Shown here one piece after another: positions 33,085-44,270 of a DNA stretch of 64,000 nt. Positions within the stretch are counted from its first letter, which is position 1; each line of letters opens with the position of its first letter. Where the stretch lies: contig NC_067487.1 of assembly GCF_947179515.1 (NCBI RefSeq), positions 40,595,266 to 40,659,265 of the forward strand. Reading direction: 5' to 3'. Source of the DNA: Apodemus sylvaticus (lineage: Eukaryota > Chordata > Mammalia > Rodentia > Muridae). The position numbers and the translations under genes were made by a program. Under the pieces are notes generated by a model, which ran no database searches, had not been told where the DNA came from, and saw only the letters and a list, made by a program, of their open reading frames with translations.

Positions 33085-34055
33085 TCAATTTTGCACTTCT
33101 GGTGAGAAACCACGTTCTTACCCTATCCTCCTGATAAGGGCCTAACCATACTCCCTCACATTCCTTTATCTTGGAGCCTTTAGGACAGGGGTTTGGGTGG
33201 CTTCAGCAGTCCTGACTATTTCAACGTGAGAGTCTCTCGGTTTGCTGACACCTGCTGGTGGGAGAAAAACGGCGATTCGCTGCAGTGGTCAATAGACCAC
33301 GAGGGGGCAGCAGTGAGCCAGGCGCCAGGGTCCTGAAGGTCCTGAGAAGATGGATCACCGCGTGGTTTTAAAATCAGCAGATGAAGCAGTGCAGCTTTCC
33401 CCAACAGAAATCGAAAAGAGAAAATTCATTTAGTATAGACAGACCCAGGAACTTCCCTTTGGGCAAAGTGAAAGGAATGGCCAGAGCACAGAGTTTTTTA
33501 AGGTCCGGTAGGAAAATACCTTCAGTAGTGTGTCTACAATGATTGTTGTAACTCATCGGCAGGCCAGAGAGAAGAATAAAGAGTATGAGGACGCAGAAGT
33601 TAGGTGCCCTGGCTCTTCCAGAGTACTGGGATCCTATTCCCAGCACTCGCAATAGCAACTCAGACGTGTAACTCCAGTTCTAGGGCGTCTGACACTTGCC
33701 CAAACATACAATACAGGCAAAACACCAGTGAACATAAAATGAAAATAAATGGATCATTAAAAACCTAAAAAGACATTTAAACAATTTAATAATAAAAGTG
33801 TATGTTAAAAGAAAATATCCAGAAAGAGGAAGAAATGTAATTTTAATACACATTTTTACCCCCATTTCATTTTGCTGTTCTGTAGATTTCATTCCATCAG
33901 TAAGTGTTTCCTGAGCACGATGATGTTCTGGACACTCGTGATCCCTTTATGCAGCTGGCATTTAGTGGCAGCGTGTGTGTCAGGTACAACAGCTGGGAAC
34001 CACACAAGCTCTTAATGAAGGCAAACGGAACACTATCATCTAACCACCCTATGAC
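33085..34055. other. Intergenic, nothing recognised
   Basis: Unique or strongly diverged sequence. A short block rich in CG sites lies at about 33270-33365. No gene called. Confidence 0.4.
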
Positions 34056-34059
34056 GGCT

Positions 34060-34165
34060 GGTGTTAGCCAGGCATGGTAATCCCAACCCTGGGGAGCTGA
34101 AGGCACAAGGACTGTCGGGAGTTCAAGGCCAGCCTGACTCCACAGCAGGACTCCAGTTTCAGAAG
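34060..34165 (+). repeat. B1 fragment
   Basis: TTAGCCAGGCATGGTAATCC and GAGTTCAAGGCCAGCCTGAC mark a shortened sense B1. Confidence 0.7.
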
Positions 34166-34613
34166 AAGGGCAGAGAGATGTAAGACGACTTTGATAGTTT
34201 GTTGTTTGCTTAGTTTCTCCTTGCAGTATTGAGGGTCGAACCCAAGGCCTTCTGCACTCCAGGCAAACACTCTCCCGGCACTAAGCTATAACTAAACTTC
34301 AACTCTTTATGCTGAGGCAGGCATGCGATAGGTTGCTCAGTTTGGGCTTTGAAGTTTGGATCCTCCAACATCTGCCTCTCTTGTCGTTGGGATTACAGAA
34401 CCCCACCGCCGCCAGGACTTCCTATATTGTTTTCATTACTGTCCATCTTTGCTATGCCTGTACTCAGAGATCTATACAGCATACGAGTCTGAGGTTTTAT
34501 AGCATCCTGTCTCATACAGGTTTACATAGTTTGTTTCGGGTAATTGTTGGAACTGTCAAATGGACTTACAGAAAGACTATTAGTCGATCATTTTGAGGTT
34601 ATTAAAAATTCCA

Positions 34614-34775
34614 AAGCTGGGCAGTAGTGGCTCACGCCTGTAATCCCAGCATTCTGGGAGGCGGAGGCAGGCAGATTTCTGAGTTCGAAGCCAGCCTGGT
34701 CTACAGAGTGAGTTCCAGGACAGTCAGGGCTATACAGAGAAACCCTGTCTCAAACAAACAAACAAACAAACAAAC
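34614..34775 (+). repeat. B1 SINE with (AAAC)n tail
   Basis: Full sense B1. Its 5' flank is shared with the B1 at 35640. Confidence 0.92.
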
Positions 34776-35089
34776 AACCCACAAGACCCAGCAATACAGG
34801 CATGCATTGCCTAACAATTGGCCAAAGGTGATTCTGCAATTATATAAACACCATGGAATATACTTACACAAATCTAGGTGATATTCCACTCACATACAAA
34901 GTTATATGGTATGTTTGTGTGTATGTGTCACACATCTATGACATAAAATCCATTTTTCTTAGGGGCCCAACAAGAAACAAGTTCGGTTTAAGCAGTAGAG
35001 AAAATTGTGTAATCAGTGAACAAGATAGCTAATAAGATACATGAGCCTATCACATACTGTTGTTTTGTTTTTGGGTTGGCTTGTTTGTT

Positions 35090-35233
35090 TGTTTTTCAAG
35101 ACAGGGTTTCTCTGTGTAGCCTTGGCTGTCCTGGAACTCACTCTATAGACCAAGCTGGCCTCGAACTCAGAAATTCACCTGCCTCTGCCTCCCAAGTACT
35201 GGAATTAAAGGCGTGTGCCACCACCACCGGGCT
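35090..35233 (-). repeat. B1 SINE, antisense
   Basis: Near-consensus reverse B1 led by (TTTG)n. Confidence 0.92.
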
Positions 35234-35639
35234 GGGGGACATTTAAAATCAAAACTATATCAAGCACTCTCACTCCATTAAGATATTGATGTCCTGACCT
35301 GTCTTGATATATCTTGTGAATATATCAAGTTCACTTCTGTTACCCAAGTCATACATTTGGCTGTTGATATTCACGCTTTCCCCTTTGTAGAAGTCTTTCC
35401 CTTCTCACACACACATCCAGCCAGCGTCTACTCTCTCCCGCATGCTGACACCAGCCAGGTTAGCCGCATTCACAAGCAGTGGTCCGGTGATGCAGCTGAA
35501 AAGTCCCCATGGCTGAGACCTGCCGTAGCTCTCTGAACATTTGTAGAGCACTAAATAACTCGTGTTTGTGATGATGCTGGTGTGAACAAATCTGCAATTC
35601 TAGTCCTATCAATTTGAGGTTATTAAAAATTCCAAAACA

Positions 35640-35752
35640 AGCTGGGCAGTGGTGGCGCACACCTGTAATCCCAGCACTTGGGAGGCAGAGGCAGGTGGAT
35701 TTCTGAGTTTGAGGTCAGCCTGAACTACAGAGTGAGTTCCAGGACAGCCATG
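35640..35752 (+). repeat. 3'-truncated B1 SINE
   Basis: A sense B1 that stops after CCAGGACAGCCA without a tail, running directly into unrelated sequence. Confidence 0.85.
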
Positions 35753-35924
35753 AAGCCTGTTGGTGGAGTCAATCTTTAAGAGATTGTCCAGTAAAAGGCT
35801 CTAGGTCTTTGGGGATGAACCTTTAAAGGAGACTGTGAGTCTTCTTCCTCTTCCTGTCCACAAAGACGAAGATTTGTTCTGGCCTGTCTGTCCTAATATA
35901 TTGCTTCATCATATACCACACCCC

Positions 35925-36110
35925 AAAGCAATGGAGTCCATCAATTGTGTGCTGGGACTGAAGGCATGGCTACAACCCCACCGTGGGAATTACATTTGAA
36001 TCTTTTCTTTACAAAGCTGTCTATTTTCTTTTTAAACTTCACATGTGTTCATGGTTGCTTCTTGAAGCCTTTTTTACTGTGCTGACAGGTGGATTTTTGT
36101 TTGGAACCTA
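35925..36110 (+). repeat. Unclassified segment repeated at 37680-38010
   Basis: GGGAATTACATTTGAATC..., CTATTTTCTTTTTAAACTTC and GTGTTCATGGTTGCTTCTTG recur in the same order downstream, interrupted there by a B2. This points to a common repeat family or a local duplication. Confidence 0.6.
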
Positions 36111-36194
36111 TAAAGCTGTGAACCAAAACAATCCCTTTCACATATGTTAGTTATCATAGGTATTTATTTTAATGGAAAGCTGAACAAAAAGTGT

Positions 36195-36285
36195 CCCGAA
36201 GAGATGGCTCAGCAGTTAAGAGCACCAACTGCTCTTCCAGAGGTCCTGAGTTCAATTCTCAGCAACCACATGGTGTTATGAAGAA
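36195..36285 (+). repeat. 3'-truncated B2 SINE
   Basis: The B2 5' half (GAGATGGCTCAGCAGTTAAG to CAACCACATGGTG) lacks the rest. Confidence 0.85.
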
Positions 36286-36289
36286 CACA

Positions 36290-37145
36290 AGGTCTACAAG
36301 AACAAGGAGAGATTAGTGTCGCAGTAAAAAGAAGTTCCAGTTCCAAAGAAAATTTTTCCATCCTCAAAACCTGGCCTTTCACATTCTGGTCTGGGGAAGC
36401 TTGGGATGGCTAAAACGTTTCTAGATCTTTCTAGAGCTTTCACTTGATTTAGCATATGTCCACCGCGACTGAAGAATTCTTGGAAGAGTAAGCGCCTTGT
36501 TTTACCCTCTGTACAATAGCTCATGGCATCAGATGAGGTAGAGACTTCCTGTGTTTACTTGCTCCAGTGCCCCACCATGTACACAGTCCTTGTATTTAGT
36601 TTAGAATTGTTTCCATATAAGAAGTTTGAATCATCTTACATAATTGTGAAAGAAAAACATGTACTAGAAACATGTACTGGGTGTTTAATAACAGAACTAT
36701 AAAGTCTCAAAATCCTGTGCAGAATATTCTGAGCTCCAGGAGTCCTAGCAACTGAACAGCAAACTAACTTTGGGGGGTATTTTTGACTCTCAGAAGTCAA
36801 ATGAATCATTCCAAAAAGAGTTTAGTAAAAACAAATGTGAACAAACATTTGCTGAATGTCTGGTATGACCCAGTCACCATTTAGGGGCCATAAGACAAAG
36901 ATGAATGAGATCAAACCAAGAATCAGGAGACAACAGGAGATACATTTGACACAAGGCACCATACCCAGCAGATGGCTTCAACCACAGTGCTACACTGGCA
37001 ACAGTGGGAGGTGACAACTCTGCCCCTTCAAAACCTGCTCTTCATAGGGTAGGTACTATTACCTAATACATGTTTTAGAAATGTTGAAGTTTAACTATGA
37101 AAACTGCATTCTGACTCGTGGGAAAGCAGATATTAAATGTAAATA
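36290..37145. other. Intergenic, nothing recognised
   Basis: AT-rich sequence with no exon evidence. Confidence 0.4.
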
Positions 37146-37147
37146 TT

Positions 37148-37350
37148 TCTTTTTTTAAAAGATTTATTTTATGTATATGATTGCACCATTGCTCTCTTCA
37201 GACACACACCAGAAGAGAGCGTCAGATCCCATTACAGATGGTTGTGAGCCACCAGGCGGTTGCTGGAAATTGAACTCAGGACCTCTGGAAGAGCAGTCAA
37301 GGCTTTCTTTCTGGGGTGCTCTTAACAGCTGAGCCATCTCTCCAGTCCCT
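37148..37350 (-). repeat. B2 SINE, antisense
   Basis: Reverse B2 with a short GGCTTTCTTTCTGGGG insertion near its 5' end. Confidence 0.88.
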
Positions 37351-37589
37351 GTAAATATTTCTTAACTGCTGAATCAATTCACTATTAATTTTTAAAGTGT
37401 TTTATTTATGTAAATATATGGATTTCTGGGAATCAGATGCAGTTTGTGAACCTCCTGTAGTGAGTACAGGGCTCTCTTGCTGCTTCTATTTTTAAAATTT
37501 CTGTCACTCAAATTCTAAATGTCTAAAATCCAAAGTTGGGAATTATATCTTTTTTTTTCTCATTCCCCCCTACCCCCCCACACACACAC

Positions 37590-37955
37590 CAAAACAAGTT
37601 TCTCTGTGTAGCCCTGCCAGTATTGAAATTCCCTCTGTAGACCAGGCTGGCTTCAAGCTCAAGAGATCTGCATGCCTCTGCCCCCAAAGTGCTGGGATCA
37701 AAGGTGTGCACTACAACTCCAGCAAGGGAATTACATTTTAATCCTTTACCAAAGCTTTCTATTTTATTTTTAAATTTCTCACGTGTTCATAGTTGCTTTT
37801 TTTTTTTTTTTTAAAGATTTTACATGTGAATACAGTCACTGTCTTCAGACACACCAGACGAAGATCCAATTACAGGTGGTTGTGAGCCACCATGTGATTG
37901 CTGGGAATTGAACTCAGGACCTCTGCTCTTAACTGAGCCATCTCTCCAGTTCTAC
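37590..37955 (-). repeat. Antisense B1 and antisense B2
   Basis: A reverse B1 (37590-37725), a piece of the 35925-type segment, then a reverse B2 with a T-rich start (37795-37955). Confidence 0.85.
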
Positions 37956-37994
37956 TGTTTGCTTCTTAGAGTCATTTTTACCGCGTCTGATAGG

Positions 37995-38092
37995 TTTTTT
38001 TGTTTTGTTTTGAGCTAATTCTACCATCTTTTCACTTGGTATTTTTTTTTGTTTTGTTTTGAGCTAATTCTACCATCTTTTCACTTTGTTGT
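37995..38092 (+). repeat. Two-copy 49-bp tandem duplication
   Basis: GTTTTGTTTTGAGCTAATTC starts at 38002 and again at 38051, and each copy continues through CTACCATCTTTTCACTT. The copies are almost identical, so the duplication is recent. Confidence 0.92.
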
Positions 38093-38134
38093 GGACGGAT
38101 GTTTATTTTCTTTCACAGTTTGAGAACTTCTTTT

Positions 38135-38733
38135 CTTTTTTTTTTTTTTTTTTTTTAATATTTATTTATTATATGTAAGTACACTGTAGCTGTCTTCAGA
38201 CATCCCAGAAGGAGTCAGATCTTGTTACGGATGGTTGTGAGCCACCATGTAGTTGCTGGGATTTGAACTCAGGACCTTCGGAAGAGCAGACAGTGCTCTT
38301 AACCGCTGAGCCATCTCTCCAGCCCCTGAGAACTTCTTTTCTAAAACTTTGTGTGTGTGTGGAGGGGGTGTTTTGAGACAGGGTTTCTCTGTGTAGCCCT
38401 GGAACTCACTTGGTAGACCAGGCTGGCCTTGAACTCAGAAATCCACCTGCCTCTGCCTCTCAAGTGCTGGGATTAAAGGCGTGTGCCACCACCGCCCTGC
38501 AAACGTTTTTTTTTTTTTTTTTCAAGTATTTAATGTATTCATGAGTATTTAACCTGCTCGTATGTGTGTGCATCAGGTGCACGTCTGGTGCCTTGAGAAG
38601 TCACGAGATGGCACTGGGTTTCTTACAAGTAGAGTCAGAGATGGTGTGAGCTGCCATGTAGAGGCTAGGACTCGAACCCCGGTCTTCTGTAAGAATATGT
38701 GCTCTTAATTGTCGAGCCATTTTTTCTATCCCT
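38135..38733 (-). repeat. B2, B1 and B3 SINEs in series, all antisense
   Basis: Reverse B2 at 38135-38326, reverse B1 at 38370-38502 (missing part of the left arm) and reverse B3 at 38520-38733, all in one orientation. Confidence 0.85.
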
Positions 38734-39490
38734 GTAACTTCTGTTTCTTGTTATAAAACTCAAGTTTATTTAGACCCCACATTTAACAGGCTTTTAGGAC
38801 ATGGTTTTGGCAAAGGAGGCAGTCCTTGCTACTGTGAAATGGATGCAGAGGCCAGGCTCCCCGAGGTGTCCATGGACACTGGTGAGAGGCTTTAATGAAC
38901 ACGGGACAATAGTGGGTGCTCCGGCTACTCGGTGTCTGCCCTGAACCCACAGGGAAGGTGTTCTCGTTCTCGGGTAAAGAATGTCCCAACTGTCCACTGG
39001 GCTACTGCGGTGTAACTCCAGAGGACAGCGGGAGTCCTGGGTCTGCCTCACACCAGAGACGGCAGCAGCTTCGGTTTGCATGAAGGGGAGTCCTGGGTCT
39101 GCCTCACAGCAGAGCCGGCAGCAGCTTCGGTTTGCATGAAGGCGCAGACAGAGCCGAGGCTTTGTTTCTGGGATGCTTGGCCTGAGCAGGAATTCTTTTG
39201 TCTAAAAGCTTTCAATCCTCCTTTCCTGTTCTTTTGGACAGATAGGGCAGATTTTTATTAGTTTTCTTTGTTTTGCTTTTCTTGGCTCTGCTCACTGGTT
39301 CATTCTGAGCTTCAGCCGTCGAAAGTCTGCCAGCATCGGCTCCCCTTCGCCGTTTCTGCTGGACTCTCTTCATGTTTGCTCTTTGATATGACAGCGAGGG
39401 TTTTCATTTGTTTCACACGAGGTGGGGCATCATTACAACTTTCTAGATGTGGGAGTTTTAATATTCATCTTGCTTTTTAAAAACAATTCA
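38734..39490. other. SINE-free block with a 56-bp tandem duplication
   Basis: GGAGTCCTGGGTCTGCCTCA begins at 39031 and at 39087; each 56-base copy ends in TTTGCATGAAGG. The rest is unique-looking. No gene recognised. Confidence 0.7.
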
Positions 39491-39492
39491 AT

Positions 39493-39623
39493 AGGGACTG
39501 GAGAGATGGCTCAGTGGTTAAGAGTGCTTGCTGCTCTTCCAGAGAATCCAAGTTCAGCGCCCGCACCGACATTAGGTGGCTTATAACTACTTATAACTCC
39601 AGCTGCCCGCTTCTGGCTTTTGT

Positions 39624-39700
<77 letters not shown>

Positions 39701-39745
39701 ATACACAGATACATGCACATAAAAGAGCAATACATTTTTTAAAAG
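39493..39745 (+). repeat. B3/B4 SINE with (CA)n(GA)n
   Basis: GACTGGAGAGATGGCTCAGT starts the SINE. About 16 CA units (39627-39658) pass into about 18 GA units (39659-39694). Confidence 0.85.
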
Positions 39746-39969
39746 AAAAAGCACTGCACAATATCTTGTTTTCTTGATTTTTAGCAAACCAGGTGAAGGC
39801 CTCATCTAAAGGCACTGTTTAGAAGATGTGTTTGAAGTTACTATCATAGATATCTTTAATAAAAAGTGCCCAGCAAAAAGAAGTAAAACTTTGTCATTGT
39901 TAAATCTTTTCTTTCTTCCTTCCTTTTCTTTCTTCCTTTTTTCTTTTCCTTTTTTTTTTTTTTTTTTTT

Positions 39970-40262
39970 TATAAGACAGGATTTTTCAGTGTAGCCCTGG
40001 CTGTCCTGGAACTCACTCTGTAGACCAGGCTGGCCTTGAACTCAGAAATCTGCCTGCCTCTGCCTCGCAGTTGCTGTGATTAAAGGCATGCACCACCACT
40101 GCCCAGCCTTTTTTTTTTTTTTTTTTTTTTTTGGTCAGTATCTCCTTGTGAATCTACGCTAGCCTGGAACCCACTATATAGACCAGGCTAGCCCTGAACT
40201 CACAGAAATCTGTTTGTATCTGCCTCCCAAGTGTTGAAATTAAAGACCTGTGCCACCATCTT
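39970..40262 (-). repeat. Two antisense B1 copies in tandem
   Basis: The better copy is at 39970-40108 and a more diverged one at 40132-40262, each with its own T tract. The second ends GAAATTAAAGACCTGTGCCACC. Confidence 0.85.
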
Positions 40263-40554
40263 AAACCTATCTTAAAGGAAGTGCTAAAAAGAATTTGCAG
40301 ATAAAAGGAGAGCAATACAAATTTTAAATACAGATTGAGGCTGAATGAATAACAAAAAAGGCAAATTATGAGCCAACTTTAGATCTGAAATCTGAAAGGA
40401 TACACCTGAAACAATAAAATAATATTTACAATATTGAGATTCAAAAGCGATAAACACCGAGGGGAGCGGAGTGCGGGAATTAGAATGTCCCAGGACTTCC
40501 TGTTGTATGGAAGACAACAAAAGTGCCAAGTCATTTAGATGTTTTAAGTCCTGG

Positions 40555-40640
40555 ACTAATGCAGCTCAGTTGGCAGCACATGTGCTTACAGTGCAGGAGG
40601 CCCGGAGTTCAAGGGTCAGTGCCTCTTAAAACTGGAAAGC
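40555..40640 (+). repeat. tRNA-derived ID-like SINE, probable
   Basis: GCAGCTCAGTTGGCAGCAC and a GGAGTTCAAGGG B-box-like motif at suitable spacing suggest an old ID-type element. Confidence 0.4.
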
Positions 40641-40877
40641 CATTTGGGAGGGGAGGCAAGAGCATCAGTTCAATTCCTCCCTGGGGCCACGAGGGAATGG
40701 ACAGAGAACAGACACTCGTCCAAACTGAAAAGCTGGGGTCAGGTGGGCTCCCACTGAGTGGCACCAACTACCACGCACTCCAGACCCGCGCCTGTGTAAT
40801 ACGCACATGGGAGAGATTAGCTAGTCTTCTAGTGGCAGGCTGTTGTAAAGTGTTTCATAACAGAGTCCTCCGATGTA

Positions 40878-40987
40878 GAGAAATTTTAACCCAGCAACAT
40901 GGCCGCTGGGTCATTCCAGCCAGACCACACAAACCTGGGTCTTCGGATGAGAGCTCCGGCCAGAGCATTGCTGGGTTAAAATTCCTC
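40878..40987. repeat. Imperfect inverted repeat
   Basis: The left arm (40878-40909, with AAATTTTAACCCAGCAA) pairs with the right arm (40955-40987, TTGCTGGGTTAAAATT) around a loop of about 45 bases. A B1 landed at the right edge. Confidence 0.75.
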
Positions 40988-40992
40988 TGCAC

Positions 40993-41148
40993 GGCCAGGC
41001 AGTGGTGGCGCACACCTTTAATCCCAGTACTCAGGAGGCAGAGGCAGGCAGATTTCTGAGTTCAAGGCCAGCCTGGTCTACAGAGTAAGTTACCAGACAG
41101 CCAGGGCTATACAGAGAAACCCTGTCTCGAAAAAGCAAAAACAAACAA
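40993..41148 (+). repeat. B1 SINE with target-site duplication
   Basis: Sense B1 flanked by AAAATTCCTCTGCAC at 40978-40992 and 41149-41163. Confidence 0.93.
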
Positions 41149-41179
41149 AAAATTCCTCTGCACTCCAAGATTGTAACAT

Positions 41180-41625
41180 CTCATCTGGCAGGGAAGCTCC
41201 TTGATCTAGAAGGTAAACTGCTCAAGATAGCATCTCCGAAAGACCACACTCTTCTTCACTAGGCCCCTCCCTGCCAGAGTAAATAAAAAAGCTGAGAGTC
41301 CCCCTCAGATGAGACACGCCAAGCTGCAGCCAAGAGACGTCAAAGCACCTGACCAGATGCCCGGAAGAAGCGGAAACTAGCTGAGGGGCCAGAGAAGGGC
41401 GATCAACTGAAGACTCCTGGACAGGGCGGTGTTGAGAGGCCCGCAGGCTGTGCAGTAGGCTCCAGGTTTCCCAGCGTTTGTGAGCTGTCACCCATGATGG
41501 AGTGGGCCTTGGTGATGCAGGAAGTCATTTTGTCTCTGTCCCTGTAACCCCCTCTCAATAAGACTCACTGATTCACCCAGTTGGACTTTGCTGGTATCCG
41601 TACTTCCGGTCTGTGGTGGGATCCC
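41180..41625 (+). mobile_element. Possible solo LTR
   Basis: CTGTAACCCCCTCTCAATAAGACTC with an AATAAG signal, then a GTACTTCCGGTCTGTGG segment, reads like an LTR R/U5. The 5' edge and class are unclear. No viral coding sequence is seen. Confidence 0.35.
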
Positions 41626-42880
41626 TACCTGGGGCAAGTGGATATGCAGTGTTCTGTCTTTCCCTCCAAAAAGTTTCATCACACGGCGGCAGGCGGCAGT
41701 CTCAGGCTGTAAACATCAGGCAGGAGACTGCAGCTGCTGGTTTGTTCACACCCGCCAATCATTCAGAAACACTCAGGAGGGCACATACTGTCAGCATTCA
41801 CACTCGGACCACAGGAAAGACTTGCCAGTCCCAAGCCCTGACCCACACCGGAGAAGGCTTTGCCAATTTCCCACGAGCCTGAGGCCCTGGCCCTTGACAA
41901 GGCAGTTCGTGTCAAACAACACATTCACTCTGGACTTCGAGTCCCTTACAGCCTGTCCTGTCGTCTTCCCTACCTCTCGAGAAACGATCAGATATCCCAC
42001 TAACTCAAAGTTTCCAGTAGTAAAGATGGACACCCACAAGCTGAGAAGCAAGCAGTCCACCGTGAAGCATTACCTCACTTCAGGACCCAAAGCAACGATG
42101 CGGCTAAACGGACAGCTTAGGTCTCTGCAGGAATGAACAGTCACAAGCATTTCCTCAGAGTCCATTCTCTTGGGTATTTCTTTACAGTGACAGTTCGCTA
42201 AAGCAGCCTTTAAGAAAAGATTTTGACATCTGTCTTGTTCCTTCTTCCTTTCTCATTTCCTTTCTGGGCTGGGATCTAGTTGTCATGTCTCAAAGAGAGC
42301 ATGGGCTGAAGGGAAGCTGTGTAAAGAAAAAAAAACTGAAATACTTAGTTTAACGATGAGGGAAACTGAATTCTATAAAGAATATCTTGTGTGACCTTGG
42401 GGCTGTCCCCGCTGAACCCTGAGACACTGGTATGGTTTGGATGTCAACAGCCCTCCAAGGCTTGTATGTCTGAACACTCCGTCCTTGAGTAGTCCTGTCT
42501 GGGGAAACTGGAAACTTGGGGGTTGAGAGGCATCTTTTTGTAGGTGGGTCACAGGATTACAGCCACACCAGCCTCAGGCATAAGCACTCTGCAGCCTCTC
42601 AGCTGCGATGACTTGACCAGAAGCCTCATGCTCCTGCTGCTTTGGAAAGGATCCAGTCCTAGCTGCCCCACCCCTGAAACCAATAGGCGAAAATAAATCC
42701 AGTCTGTTCCTTACCAGTTCTGTTGTTCCTATAGGAAAGAAACAGTGATCAAGAGCGTTAACAGGTAACAGCAGCTCTAGCTGATACTAAAGCCAGTGAG
42801 AGAAGACTGAAAACCCAACCAGTTTTCTGAATCACAGAAACTGCAAAATATTAGAGATTTTTTAATTAGCTAATAATTTA
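41626..42880. other. Intergenic; weak zinc-finger-like traces
   Basis: A plus-strand frame to 41882 contains THTGEG near its end, like a C2H2 linker, but no Cys-Cys/His-His finger can be laid out. Otherwise nothing is recognised. Confidence 0.3.
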
Positions 42881-43015
42881 TTTTGAAACAGAATTTCTCT
42901 ATAGAGTCCTAGCTATCCTAGAACTACGGAGACCAAGCTGGCCTTAAACTCAAGAGATCTGCCAGCCTCTGTCTCCCAAGTGCTGGAATTAAAGGCGTGT
43001 GCCACCACACCTAGA
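42880..43015 (-). repeat. B1 SINE, antisense, diverged
   Basis: TAGCTATCCTAGAACTACG and CTGGAATTAAAGGCGTGTG are recognisable. Confidence 0.75.
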
Positions 43016-43644
43016 TCCTACTTCCTATTACTAAATAGGTGTACAGCTGCCATTGCAACTAGTAAAAGACTAATTATTTAACCTACTTGAACGTGGATAT
43101 CTTAGTGTCTCTCTCCGCCAGTAACTCCGCTAATCTGCTATTACAAGGATGCCCAAGACACAAAGTGCAGCCCTAAACAATTCCCATCTGTCTACGTTGG
43201 CCATTTAGCACAGCTGAACAGCTCTGGTGTGCCCTGACCCTACTGTATTTTTCTCTGCACGTGTGGGCACCCCTGCTCATGTGAGGAATCATATCCCATT
43301 CCTCTTCCACCTTATTCACTGAGACAGGATCTCTTAATCAAGCCCAAGGCTTGCTAATCAGTTCACTCTGGGAATCCCATCTTTGCAAGTCGGGGATTAC
43401 AGGAGGGACGCTACACCCTCTTCGCATTTGTGTGGGTTTCTGGCGATGGAGCCATCTCCAGTAGCCATCCTTCCGCTTTAGAAACTCTCCTCTCAAGGCC
43501 TTCTATTCTGGTTTCCAACCTTTCTCTTGCTGCACTTCTCAACCCTTTCAACATTTTCCCCCCTCAAGTATATAAACAGATACTTTACAAGGGATAAACA
43601 CCATTGCTTCAAACTTCAGACTAGGCAAGTATCCAAAAACAAAT

Positions 43645-43803
43645 GTTATGGCCAGACGCAAGGGTGCTCCCCTTTGATTCCAGCGCTAGAATCCCAGGTC
43701 AGTCAGGGCTACATAGTGAGACCCCTTCTCTAAATGAATTCAGGAATAAGTAAATGTTACGAGTAGAGTCAAAAATATTAGAAGGTGTTGTGTTGTGGAG
43801 CTC

Positions 43804-43844
<41 letters not shown>

Positions 43845-44035
43845 AGTGATTTCCATTTAACCAACTCAAACATATAGGGAAGCAGACCTATATACTGGAG
43901 TTTCCCCCAAAGTTTATTACATTTTATTTTTCTATCTATTTATTTATTCATTTGGTTTTTCAAGACTGGGTTTCTCTGTATAGCCCCGTTTGTCCTGGAA
44001 CTCACTCTGTAGACCAGGCTGGCCTCGAACTCAGA
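43645..44035. repeat. B1 fragments around a poly(A) run
   Basis: A sense B1 scrap (43645-43730), about 32 A residues (43811-43842) and a truncated antisense B1 (43950-44035). Confidence 0.75.
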
Positions 44036-44086
44036 ACAAAGCTCATTTTTATATGTAATTCCTTTTCTTAAGAAACAGGGAGAATA

Positions 44087-44270
44087 GGGGCTGGAGAGAT
44101 GGCTCACCGACTAGGACAACTTGCTGCTCTTACATTCCCATTCCCAGAATCCATGTGGTAACTTACAATCTGTAACTCCAGTTCTGGCAAGAGACACACA
44201 CACGGTGCACATATGTACATGTACACAAAACAATCATATATATTAATCTAAATTTTTTTAAAGTGAGTGT
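44087..44270 (+). repeat. B3/B4-type SINE
   Basis: GGGGCTGGAGAGATGGCTCA starts it. A CACACACGGTGCACATATG segment and an AT-rich tail end it. Confidence 0.8.

Noticed and set aside
41588..42136. 182-codon ORF with a THTGEG-like string
   Set aside because: No Cys-Cys/His-His spacing can be laid out, so a zinc-finger pseudogene is not supported.
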